Of a DNA stretch of 23,627 nt, positions 16,442-23,341 are shown piece after piece. Under the pieces are notes generated by a model. The model was not told the origin of the DNA. It saw only the letters and a program-made list of their open reading frames with translations, and did no database searches. How positions within the stretch are numbered: the first letter of the stretch is position 1; each line of letters starts with the position of its first letter. Origin of the DNA: Desulfobacteraceae bacterium UBA2230 (GTDB lineage: Bacteria > Desulfobacterota > Desulfobacteria > Desulfobacterales > Desulfosarcinaceae). A program made the translations under genes and the position numbers. Where the stretch lies: positions 1,089 through 24,715 of the forward strand of contig DDYQ01000070.1 of NCBI GenBank assembly GCA_002348005.1, in the 5' to 3' direction.

Positions 16442-16471
16442 GCTCAATCCGTTCGTAGCAAAATTGAGAGC

Positions 16472-16500
16472 ATCATAGCGCATTGCCCCAAAGCTGTCAA
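16472..16500 (-). promoter_or_regulatory. Sigma70 promoter of the alaC leader
   Basis: On the minus strand, a perfect -35 TTGACA (16500-16495) is followed after exactly 17 bases by TATGAT (16477-16472), a 5-of-6 match to the -10 consensus. Transcription would start near 16465, giving a leader of about 230 bases to alaC that contains the short Ala-rich frame and the terminator. Confidence 0.8.
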
Positions 16501-16506
16501 TTTGCT

Positions 16507-16526
16507 TGCGGCGCCGCAGCTGCGGC
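16507..16526. promoter_or_regulatory. Overlapping GC palindromes between alaC and the selenoprotein gene
   Basis: Two perfect palindromes overlap: TGCGGC-GCCGCA (16507-16518) and GCCGCAG-CTGCGGC (16513-16526). They sit immediately upstream of the alaC -35 element, where an activator or repressor could bind, and about 140 bases ahead of the divergent selenoprotein gene. The rest of the 16235-16666 gap holds the alaC leader on the minus strand and no other gene that I can see. Confidence 0.3.
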
Positions 16527-16666
16527 AATTCGAGGCGGTAAGATACGCGAGTGTGCACCCCGCGCACGGACTAAGGTCTCCCAGGGAGCGCAATGCAGGA
16601 TCGACCTTATCCCCATCGGAGTCCCGCGCCCCTATCGTCTGGGTATTGAGCATCTGGAGGCATGTT

Positions 16667-17233
16667 ATGGACGAAACTAAAATTCAATGGATCGACAGCT
16701 ACGAAGCAGGACTCGAGCGCGCGCGCAGTGAAAAGAAGCCGATGCTGCTCGACTTTTTCAAAGACGGGTGACACGGCTGCGCCAAGATGGGTGCCGTGAC
16801 GTACCCGAATGTTGCCGTAGCCGCCCTGCTGGACGAGGCCTTCATACCGGTCCAGGTCAATCTGGACCATGCAGCCAAGCTGGCCAACCGATACCAGGTC
16901 CTCTGGACCCCCAACATCAATATCCTGAACCATCGCGAGCAACTGATCTGCCATGTTGAGGGCTGGATTTCGCCCTCTGAATTTTCGGCCTGGCTTACGC
17001 TGGGCCGGGGGCATTTCCAGTTGCGCCGCAAGGATTTCGAAGCGGCCATTACTTTTTTCCAGCGCACCTTCGATCATTACCCCCAAAGCGAGTGGGCGCC
17101 CGAAGCCTTGTACTACGTGGCGGTGGCGAAATACCTGGCCAGCCATGAGGCCGAAAAACTGGTGCAGGGATGGGAAACCCTGCGCCGCTACTATCCGCAC
17201 AGCAGCTGGAGCATGCGGGCCAACGTGCTGTAA
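16667..17233 (+). CDS. Thioredoxin-like selenoprotein with U-x-x-C redox motif and C-terminal TPR-like helices
   Basis: Read with the in-frame TGA at 16769-16771 as selenocysteine, this is a 188-residue protein. Residues 25-45 follow a thioredoxin active site: KKPMLLDFFKDG, then U35-H36-G37-C38, then AKMGAVTYPNV, so Sec replaces the first Cys of the CXXC pair. The fold continues with FIPVQVNLDHA, the cis-Pro-like VLWTPNINIL and a final strand. Residues about 110-188 look like TPR repeats (RKDFEAAITFFQRTFDHYP). CTGGAGG lies 6 bases before the ATG. A hairpin follows the TGA at once. Both halves share frame and homology, so a truncated gene is unlikely. No signal peptide is seen. No selA/selB/selC gene is in the window. 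Confidence 0.85.
16772..16798 (+). promoter_or_regulatory. Candidate bacterial SECIS hairpin
   Basis: Directly after the TGA, CACGGC (16772-16777) is the perfect complement of GCCGTG (16793-16798). The 15-base interior can add four more pairs with a bulged G, leaving a five-base AAGAU loop. Bacterial SECIS elements are stem-loops placed just 3' of the UGA and lie inside the coding sequence, as here. The match is to position and shape, not to a strict sequence consensus. Confidence 0.6.
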
Positions 17234-17240
17234 TCCCTCC

Positions 17241-17262
17241 CGGCCGGGTCTCCGCCCGGCCG
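17241..17262 (+). terminator. Strong GC hairpin after the selenoprotein gene
   Basis: CGGCCGGG (17241-17248) pairs perfectly with CCCGGCCG (17255-17262) around a six-base loop, seven bases after the stop codon. No T-run follows, so it may be a weak or factor-dependent terminator or simply protect the 3' end. It separates the selenoprotein gene from the ABC ATPase gene 112 bases on. Confidence 0.4.
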
Positions 17263-17373
17263 AACCGCACGGCTTAACCTCCAATGCCCCAGGTTCCTGC
17301 ATTTGGCATTTGTCATTTGATCGCGAAAGTCCTAGAATGGCTTTTTAAATGACCTGTGAGAAAGCGACGTGCC

Positions 17374-18099
17374 ATGCAACCCCAACCGATACTACGACTC
17401 TCGAACATTACCTTCGCCTATCCTGGACGCGCACCGGTGCTCAGAGGGCTCGATTTCAGCATGTATCCGGGCGACCGCATCGGTCTTGTGGCACCCAATG
17501 GAAGCGGCAAGACCACCCTGTTCCACATCATCATGGGATTGCTGACCCCGCATGCCGGGCAGCTCGAACTCTTCGGGCGTGCGGCGCGCGAGGAAAAAGA
17601 TTTTGTGGCCGTACGCCAGCGCATCGGCCTGTTGTTCCAGGACGCCGACGATCAGCTCTTTTCGCCCACCGTGCTGGAGGATGTGGCTTTCGGCCCCTTG
17701 AACATGGGCAAATCACATGAAGAAGCCCTCCGGATATCCCGCCGCACACTGGACCGCCTGGGACTGAATGGATTCGAAGAACGCATCACATTCAAACTCT
17801 CCGGCGGCGAAAAACGGCTGGTGGCTCTGGCGACCGTGCTGTCCATGGAACCGCAGGTCCTGCTCCTGGACGAACCCACCAGCGGACTTGACGAACAAAC
17901 CCGGGTACGTCTCAAGTCCATTCTGCGGGAATTGGACCTTTCCTACATCCTGATATCGCACGAACTGGACTTCATGGCCGACGTGGTCTCGATATACTAC
18001 ACCCTGCAGGACGGCCGACTGGCGGAAGATACCGAACACTATCTGCACTCCCATGCCCATCGCCATCCTCTCGGTCGGCAGCCCCATGCGCACAGTTGA
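17374..18099 (+). CDS. ABC ATPase of the cobalt/nickel (CbiO/EcfA-like) type with His-rich tail
   Basis: Cytoplasmic ATPase, 241 residues, resembling CbiO/NikO of energy-coupling-factor importers. Motifs are complete: Walker A APNGSGKTT (40-48), Q-loop Q89 in LLFQDADDQLFSPTVLEDVAFG (a hallmark of this group), signature LSGGEKR (142-148), Walker B VLLLDEP (162-168) and H196. The last 20 residues hold seven histidines, which suits a nickel or cobalt system. No CbiM/CbiN/CbiQ-like membrane component is adjacent, so it either works with distant subunits or is left over from a larger locus. ATG 17374 was chosen; a GTG six codons upstream is possible. A histidine phosphatase gene follows after 24 bases. 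Confidence 0.88.
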   Translation: MQPQPILRLSNITFAYPGRAPVLRGLDFSMYPGDRIGLVAPNGSGKTTLFHIIMGLLTPHAGQLELFGRAAREEKDFVAVRQRIGLLFQDADDQLFSPTVLEDVAFGPLNMGKSHEEALRISRRTLDRLGLNGFEERITFKLSGGEKRLVALATVLSMEPQVLLLDEPTSGLDEQTRVRLKSILRELDLSYILISHELDFMADVVSIYYTLQDGRLAEDTEHYLHSHAHRHPLGRQPHAHS

Positions 18100-18123
18100 G
18101 CGCGGCAGAGGGGAGGGGTTTAG

Positions 18124-18744
18124 ATGCCCGATACCGTAATTCACCTGATCCGCCACGGCGAGGTTCACAATCCGCAGCGGGTTCTCTACGGGCGCCTGTC
18201 CGGGTTCGGGTTGACCGAGCGCGGCCGGCGTCAGGCTCGTGCGGCAGGCGCTTTTCTGGAGGCGCGGCCCGTGCAGGAGCTGTTCAGCAGTCCGCTGCTG
18301 CGCGCCCGCCAGACCGCGGCCGAAATCGCACGCGCCCTCGGCGGCGGCAGGCGCCCGAGCGTCTCGTCGTTGATCAATGAAGTGTTGACACCTTTCGAGG
18401 GCTTGCCGGCCGCGCAGGTGGATGCCCGACGCGGTGACGTGTACTCACACGGCCGGCAGGGCCGGTTCGAACAACCTGAGGATATCTTGGCGCGCGTGCA
18501 GCGCTTCATCCGGCGATGTCAACACCGGCCGCACGAAGGGGAAATTGCGGCCGTGACCCACGGCGATGTGATCGTCTTTACGGTGCTGTGGGCGCTCGGG
18601 ACGGAGCTGTCCGCCCGCAATAAAAACCGCCTTAAGAAAAACGGCTACGCGGCTGGCTATCCTGCGCACGGTTCGATCACCACCTTGATCTTGAAGGAAG
18701 CGCGGGATCGGCCGGCTGTCGCATACCACCCCGTATCAGAGTGA
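18124..18744 (+). CDS. Histidine phosphatase family protein (possibly alpha-ribazole phosphatase-like)
   Basis: A 206-residue cytoplasmic phosphatase of the phosphoglycerate-mutase-like branch 1. The RHG motif (R10-H11-G12) supplies the phospho-accepting histidine. SSPLLRARQTA provides R60, E86 is the likely acid, and VTHGDV (H146) is the second catalytic histidine. Family substrates range from phosphosugars to alpha-ribazole phosphate. The CbiO-like neighbour makes a cobamide link (CobC-like) attractive, but no other cobamide gene is present and the assignment is not firm. It starts 24 bases after the ATPase gene, likely the same transcript, and is convergent with the PIG-L gene 67 bases on. 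Confidence 0.85.
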   Translation: MPDTVIHLIRHGEVHNPQRVLYGRLSGFGLTERGRRQARAAGAFLEARPVQELFSSPLLRARQTAAEIARALGGGRRPSVSSLINEVLTPFEGLPAAQVDARRGDVYSHGRQGRFEQPEDILARVQRFIRRCQHRPHEGEIAAVTHGDVIVFTVLWALGTELSARNKNRLKKNGYAAGYPAHGSITTLILKEARDRPAVAYHPVSE

Positions 18745-18811
18745 AATCTGCGGCGCGCAAAATTTTTAACTGACGGAGGAAGCTGAAAGCATCGTGACGC
18801 CGGAGGGGCGC

Positions 18812-19531
18812 TCACTTCGGCATTTCCACTCTGTGAAAGGCTTCGGCCAGCTCATACGGGCTGCCGGCGGCCAGCTTGGCGTAGCGCTCGCGCAGCCAGC
18901 CCGCCAGATCGTCCACGCCGAATTCTCGCACCTGGCTGGCATGACAGCGCAGCGACTCGACCTTCAGGTCGAAAGTTGAAGCGATATCACTGTGAAAGTT
19001 GATGTTCTCGGCCCCGAAGTAAAGTACCTCGCGGACCTTGTGGGGTTCGAGGCCCTGTTCCAGAAGATCGGGATAGGCCATGTGGTCGCGCGCAAAAGGA
19101 AAGACCGCATCCATGACCGCCTGGCCCACTATGCGATGGTCGCGGTGCCACAGGTAGCGGCGGTAGGGGTCGGTGGTCACGACGGTATGGGGTTTAAAAG
19201 CCCTGATCAGGGCCACCAGATGCTTGCGGAATTCGGGGGTGTCCTCAAGCGTCTGGTCACGATAGCGCAGAAAAACCACCTCACGCACGCCGAGCACCTG
19301 AGCGGCGGCGCGCTGCTCTTCTTCGCGCAGCGTCATCAGCGCTTCAGGCGTCAGCGTTCGATCGCTGGTTCCTTTGTCGCCGCTGGTGCACACCACGTAG
19401 GCGACGCTCCGTCCGCTGCCGGTCCAGCGCGCCACCGTACCGGCGGCGCCGAATTCAGCGTCATCCGGATGGGCGGCGATCACCAGCATATCCGCAGGCT
19501 GTTGGGGTTCTATTAAAAATTCGCGCTTCAT
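18812..19531 (-). CDS. PIG-L/LmbE family N-acetylglucosaminyl deacetylase (MshB/BshB-like)
   Basis: Zinc-dependent deacetylase, 239 residues. The family signature AHPDD (20-24) provides the first metal ligands and catalytic Asp, and WHRDH (128-132) supplies the later His, as in MshB. The region SGDKGTSDRTLTPEAL matches the substrate-side loop of LmbE-like enzymes. These enzymes remove acetyl groups from GlcNAc conjugates such as GlcNAc-inositol (mycothiol) or GlcNAc-malate (bacillithiol). Here it is the last gene of a four-gene operon and starts 10 bases after an MshA-like glycosyltransferase, so it probably deacetylates that enzyme's product. I chose ATG 19531 (AGG upstream); a TTG two codons earlier is possible. 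Confidence 0.92.
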   Translation of the reverse strand: MKREFLIEPQQPADMLVIAAHPDDAEFGAAGTVARWTGSGRSVAYVVCTSGDKGTSDRTLTPEALMTLREEEQRAAAQVLGVREVVFLRYRDQTLEDTPEFRKHLVALIRAFKPHTVVTTDPYRRYLWHRDHRIVGQAVMDAVFPFARDHMAYPDLLEQGLEPHKVREVLYFGAENINFHSDIASTFDLKVESLRCHASQVREFGVDDLAGWLRERYAKLAAGSPYELAEAFHRVEMPK

Positions 19532-19541
19532 ACACAACCTG

Positions 19542-20837
19542 TCAGTTCGGATAGATGTTCACGGCAGTATAAAATTCAGGCGCCTGGGCCGGATTGTGGC
19601 CTCGCAGCAGGAGATCGTAACGTCGCGCCACGGCCGCGGCGATGCCCGACCAGGCGTAGTCGGCAACCGTAGCGCGGACGGACTCGCCGGTTGGCCGTGC
19701 GCTGCGCGGCTGCGACACCATGCGGGCAATGCCCCCGGCCACATCGTTCACGGCCGGGCTGGCCAGAATGGTGCCGTTGAGTCCCTCGACGACAACCGAG
19801 GCCACCGCCCCGACGGGCGTTCCGGCCACCGGCGTGCCGCAGGCCAATGCTTCCAGTACCACCAGGCCGAAGCTCTCGTAATGGGAGGGCAGGGCCAGAA
19901 GGTCGGCCGCGTTGTAGTAGGGCGGCAGTTCGGCCTGATCGACACGGCCCACAAAGGTCACCTTGTCGCTGACGCCGTGTTCGGCGGCCAGCCGTTCCAG
20001 TGCGCAGGTGCTTTCGGCCTTCGCGCCATCTCCACCGATCACCAGCAGCCGCAGCTCGGGAAACTGCTGCCGCAGCCGGGCCAACGCCCCGATCAGGCGG
20101 TCGATACCCTTGAGCGCCGCAAAGCGTCCAACGTACAGAACCACGTCGGATCGCGGATCGATGCCCAGTCGCCGTCGCACTGCCGTGCGGTCCAGTGGAC
20201 GGAAGTGCGCCAGGTCGACCCCACAGGGAATGATACCCAGCCGCTCGCCGGAAGTATGGTAATGGCGCATCAGATTCACCTGCTCGCCGCGAGCCGGCAC
20301 CACGATGTGATCGGCCACCTTGGCCAGCCAGCGTTCATGGGCGATACGCCGCGCCGACTCGTTCTCGCCGGAAGCGGTATTGTTTTTAACAATTCCAAGA
20401 GTGTGGAACATCGTCAGGTGCGGGCAGCGCCAACGGGCCTGCGCCATGGCCCCAACCACACCCGAAAGCCAGTAGTGGCTGTGAATGAGGTCGTATTCGA
20501 TGTCGTCGGCCAGGCGGAAAGCCTCCAGGGCTTCGAACAGTCGGGGCAGGTGGTTGACCAGCTGCTCCTTGTCCAGCGGTCCGGCACCCGTGTCCAGGGA
20601 GATCAGGCGCACATTGGGGTAGAGGCGCACCGTCCGCGTGCCCCGGGCGGCGTCGTGCGTGAAGATGTCGATCCGGTGGCCCGCGGCTCCCAACAGGCGC
20701 GAAATCTCGCGCACATAAACACTCATGCCGCCGGTGTTCTGGGTTCCCAATGGCCCGATGGGACTGGAGTGAATGCTGAGCATTGCAATCCGCAAGGGGA
20801 AGTTTTGAGTACCTGTGTGTCGCATCCGCTTGTCCAT
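19542..20837 (-). CDS. GT4 family glycosyltransferase, MshA-like
   Basis: Retaining GT-B glycosyltransferase of 431 residues. The N-terminal lobe carries AMLSIHSSPIGPLGTQNTGG followed by MSVYV, very like the start of MshA, then DLIHSHYWLSG (116-126) and MFHTLGIVKN. The C-terminal lobe has the nucleotide-sugar site: R238, K243 and the EX7E motif (E321 to E329, in ESFGLVVLE). MshA joins GlcNAc to inositol phosphate; sucrose-phosphate synthases and other GT4 enzymes share parts of the pattern, so the acceptor is uncertain. The ATG at 20837 lacks a clear Shine-Dalgarno sequence. It lies between a GNAT-like gene (36 bases upstream) and the PIG-L gene. Confidence 0.9.
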   Translation of the reverse strand: MDKRMRHTGTQNFPLRIAMLSIHSSPIGPLGTQNTGGMSVYVREISRLLGAAGHRIDIFTHDAARGTRTVRLYPNVRLISLDTGAGPLDKEQLVNHLPRLFEALEAFRLADDIEYDLIHSHYWLSGVVGAMAQARWRCPHLTMFHTLGIVKNNTASGENESARRIAHERWLAKVADHIVVPARGEQVNLMRHYHTSGERLGIIPCGVDLAHFRPLDRTAVRRRLGIDPRSDVVLYVGRFAALKGIDRLIGALARLRQQFPELRLLVIGGDGAKAESTCALERLAAEHGVSDKVTFVGRVDQAELPPYYNAADLLALPSHYESFGLVVLEALACGTPVAGTPVGAVASVVVEGLNGTILASPAVNDVAGGIARMVSQPRSARPTGESVRATVADYAWSGIAAAVARRYDLLLRGHNPAQAPEFYTAVNIYPN

Positions 20838-20873
20838 TTTAGGTTGCCGGTCGATCGCGGACGATCCGGGGTT

Positions 20874-21842
20874 TCATTTCAGCTCCACCTCGCAACGCAC
20901 CAGCGGCACCTCTGTTCCGCCGATACGTTTTTTGTAGGGTTCGGCGCCTTTGAGCAAGTCAAAGCAGCGGCATCCAGCCCCAATGGCCTCCCGGATGCTG
21001 AAAAGCTTGCACAGCACCCCCACGCTCAACTCCTCGAAGCGCTGGTCATAAGCGCTATTGTAGAGGTAACGCACGCCCTGATGGTCGAAACAGAATACGG
21101 CGGCCGCCGGCTGGTCGCGCACTTCCAGTGTGTACAGCCGCAGCATCCGCCGGGCGGCCAATGTTGCCGCCAGGTCCTGAAAATAGTCTCTCATCACCGG
21201 CGTCATGAAGGCCGCCTTGTCGGCCCGGTTGCGGCCGAAAAGGTGCAAAAAAATCGCCAGGTCTGGAATATCCGCGGCGTTCGTCTCCGCCAAACGGAAC
21301 GCAACGGGCCCGCAGGCTTCCAGTCGGCGCACCTTGCGCCGCACTTCGTGGCGCTGCTTGCCGCCGAGTCTCTGCAGGTAGGTTTCCCAATCGCCGGGCA
21401 GGGCGGCCTCGAAGCTGATATTATCGCGGATCAACACTGCATTGAATCCCTGCTCCGACAGCTTTCTGACCGCCTTCAGCGCGGCCGACTCCGGACGCAG
21501 GCTCTGGAGTGTCAGGCGGCGGATGCCCGTCCGGGCGAGGTGTTCGCCGATCGCGGCCAGCATGTCGGCCTCGCGGCCGGGGGTCGCCACCAGGTCCTGA
21601 TAATCGCACACCTCGGGGTTTCCTGCAAAATGGGCCGTATCCTCCCTCACGGCCAGGGGCGCCAGGCCGGTCAGCGTATCCCCTTCCCAGGCGGCAAGAA
21701 TCATGGCTTCGCCCGGGGTGCCCAGATGCCGCGCAACGGTTCGCAGCCAGAAAGGTCGCACAAACAGGCATGACCATGCCAGGGGGCCGGCTTCGAACGA
21801 CTGGAATGCCTCCCAGTTGATTTGTGTGATCCTCAATGGCAC
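20874..21842 (-). CDS. GNAT / FemAB-like acyl- or aminoacyltransferase (BioF2/CelD-type domain)
   Basis: A 322-residue protein of the double-GNAT type. It shows the usual landmarks of this group: LFVRPFWLRTVARHL near 26-40, the basic KQRHEVRRKVRRLE stretch after the middle, YLYNSAYDQRFEELSVGVL, and the closing FDLLKGAEPYKKRIGG. Members transfer acyl or aminoacyl groups in cell-wall, exopolysaccharide or thiol pathways; the substrate here is unknown. The start is uncertain. I prefer GTG 21842, with AGGAAA about 8 bases upstream. The frame also runs back to a TTG at 21959, but that would overlap the upstream gene and a stem-loop. It sits between the S51-like fusion gene and the MshA-like gene. 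Confidence 0.82.
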   Translation of the reverse strand: MPLRITQINWEAFQSFEAGPLAWSCLFVRPFWLRTVARHLGTPGEAMILAAWEGDTLTGLAPLAVREDTAHFAGNPEVCDYQDLVATPGREADMLAAIGEHLARTGIRRLTLQSLRPESAALKAVRKLSEQGFNAVLIRDNISFEAALPGDWETYLQRLGGKQRHEVRRKVRRLEACGPVAFRLAETNAADIPDLAIFLHLFGRNRADKAAFMTPVMRDYFQDLAATLAARRMLRLYTLEVRDQPAAAVFCFDHQGVRYLYNSAYDQRFEELSVGVLCKLFSIREAIGAGCRCFDLLKGAEPYKKRIGGTEVPLVRCEVELK

Positions 21843-21917
21843 CAAAGCAGGTTTCCTTTCTACAGCTGCTGCAGCATCAAACAGCACTCCATAGCAGATA
21901 CCCGCCGGGAATACGAC

Positions 21918-21941
21918 CCCCCGAACGCTAACGTTCAGGGG
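21918..21941 (-). other. Stem-loop whose loop carries the stop codon of the S51-CysRS-C fusion gene
   Basis: On the minus strand CCCCTGAACG (21941-21932) pairs with CGTTCGGGGG (21927-21918) in ten consecutive pairs (one G-U) around a TTAG tetraloop. The TAG of the upstream gene lies in that loop. No T-run follows, so it is not a standard terminator. It may reduce read-through, act as an mRNA processing or stability element, or tune expression of the GNAT gene 76 bases downstream. Confidence 0.5.
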
Positions 21942-23211
21942 TGGACCGATCCCCTTCAAGCTGCCAGCGCGTTCCCTCAGGCGTATCCTCCACGATCACC
22001 CCGGCCTGCAGCAGGCACTCGCGCACGGCATCCGCCAAAGCCCACTGGCGCCGGTCACGCAAGCGGTCGCGCCAGGCCAGCAGCGCCGACACCAGATCGG
22101 CCATGCAGGACGTGCGGTCGGGCGGCCGAGCCGCCAACTCGGTCCCGAAGCGTGCGATGGCCTCACGCAGGATTTCACGGGCTGCGCCCAGGGCTTCCGC
22201 GGCATTCAGTTCCTGCCTTCCACTCCAGATGGTCTGTTCCAGTTCAAGCAGTGCCCGTGTGGCCGTTTCAGCCTGCCGAGCCTCTAATCCTCGGCCGATC
22301 GTATCCAGCAAACGATGCAGCCGATCCCAAAGATCCGGGTCGGCAATTGCCCTGTGCGTTTGCTGTGGGTCGGCGGCCGGTTGACCCGGTTGGGCGGATT
22401 CCATAGAAGCGTCGGGATCGCCCCGCAGCCAAGGCAACGGGATGCGCTCGCCCTTGGTAAAGACGTACTCACGGTCATCGCGACGCAGCACCACCCTGCC
22501 GATGCCCCTCACTTCGCCATAATGGGCCCCCAGGTCGATGATCAGGGCAGTGTGTTCGTCCAACCCCAGGATATCCGCCGGCGGCGGGATCAAGGCCGAA
22601 AGGTGCGCGAATCGCTCGCTGCCCATGAAACAGCGGCGTGTGTCGTGATTTCCGCCCTCGGCGTTGTTCCAATGCGGAACCACCACCAGGTTGAAGCCAA
22701 AGTGACCCAGCAGATCGAGCCCTTCGACCCAGTGCAACGGCTCGCCGGCCTTATAGATCTCGTATACCGGCAGGGTCAGGCGCCCTACCGTCAGGGCCGC
22801 TGCGCTCGCCGCGACCAGGCAGGCACCCGCTTCGATGCGCCGGATCAACAGGTCCGGAATGGGACTGTTTTTGAGGTGGCGCAAGGCATAGGTGGGACTG
22901 CCGGGACCGATCAAAACAAAATCAGATTCTGTCAGTACAGCGAGACTTCGGCGTCCCTCGTATGTGCCGGCCTGATCGGCCGATTTGAAGGAGACGGCCG
23001 AAAGCGGATGACCGACTTTGTCGCGAAAGTAGGCCTCCGCCTTGCGGGCGAGCAGATCGGCATTGAGCTGAAAACCGGCTGGGGTATCGAGGAAAACGGC
23101 GCGGGGCGTCCCGCTCAGCCGGCGCAGCAGAGACTTGTGGACTTCCACCATTGTGGCGGTGAGTTCACCCGATCCCATGAGTGCGATAATGCCCGGATGC
23201 AGCGGCTGCAT
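21928..23211 (-). CDS. Fusion of an S51/cyanophycinase-like domain with a CysRS-type C-terminal domain
   Basis: A 427-residue two-domain protein. Residues 1-265 look like the peptidase S51/cyanophycinase fold: FLDTPAGFQ, VLIGPGSPTYAL, a nucleophile-elbow-like AASAAA with candidate Ser136 (canonical GxSAG replaced), VPHWNN with H180, and GLDEHTALIID (216-226). A Pro/Gln-rich linker (about 270-290) and a helical segment follow. Residues 365-420 then resemble the C-terminal end of cysteinyl-tRNA synthetase, ending LADAVRECLLQAGVIVEDTP-EGTRW. The CysRS catalytic Rossmann domain and its HIGH/KMSKS motifs are absent. AAGGG precedes the ATG at 23211. It is the first gene of the four-gene operon. The activity is unknown; the Ser site suggests amidase or peptidase chemistry. 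Confidence 0.82.
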   Translation of the reverse strand: MQPLHPGIIALMGSGELTATMVEVHKSLLRRLSGTPRAVFLDTPAGFQLNADLLARKAEAYFRDKVGHPLSAVSFKSADQAGTYEGRRSLAVLTESDFVLIGPGSPTYALRHLKNSPIPDLLIRRIEAGACLVAASAAALTVGRLTLPVYEIYKAGEPLHWVEGLDLLGHFGFNLVVVPHWNNAEGGNHDTRRCFMGSERFAHLSALIPPPADILGLDEHTALIIDLGAHYGEVRGIGRVVLRRDDREYVFTKGERIPLPWLRGDPDASMESAQPGQPAADPQQTHRAIADPDLWDRLHRLLDTIGRGLEARQAETATRALLELEQTIWSGRQELNAAEALGAAREILREAIARFGTELAARPPDRTSCMADLVSALLAWRDRLRDRRQWALADAVRECLLQAGVIVEDTPEGTRWQLEGDRSTPER

Positions 23212-23303
23212 GCCACCCTTTTCAAGTCGATCGCTGATTTGGGCGGCGCCACGTCATGACCGGCTTCCTGCCGATCATTTTAGATGAGACGCCGAAATGT
23301 CCC

Positions 23304-23331
23304 ATTGTTAACATGCCGGCCGGGGTGTCAA
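23304..23331 (-). promoter_or_regulatory. Candidate promoter of the 18812-23211 operon
   Basis: On the minus strand TTGACA (23331-23326) is followed after 16 bases by AACAAT (23309-23304), or after 15 by TAACAA. A second -35-like TTGACT overlaps upstream. The spacing is not ideal. The -10 region contains GTTAAC. It lies in the gap between the HEAT-repeat gene and the first operon gene, leaving a leader of about 90 bases. Confidence 0.35.
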
Positions 23332-23341
23332 GTCAATGTTG

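Noticed and set aside
16280..16465. T-box or amino-acid riboswitch in the alaC leader
   Set aside because: No T-box sequence (TGGNACCGCG before the terminator) or glycine/lysine aptamer core can be found; the translated Ala-rich frame explains the leader better.
16667..17233. Selenoprotein gene read as a pseudogene or two separate short genes because of the TGA
   Set aside because: The TGA falls exactly at the first redox position of a CXXC-like motif, the reading frame is kept on both sides, a hairpin follows, and there is no other damage.
19596..21773. A 725-codon open frame on the plus strand across the glycosyltransferase and GNAT genes
   Set aside because: It is antisense to two genes with clear family motifs, its product has a composition typical of reverse-complemented GC-rich coding DNA and no recognisable domain.
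22315..23259. A 314-codon plus-strand frame opposite the S51-CysRS-C fusion gene
   Set aside because: The minus-strand product has recognisable domains; the plus frame has none.
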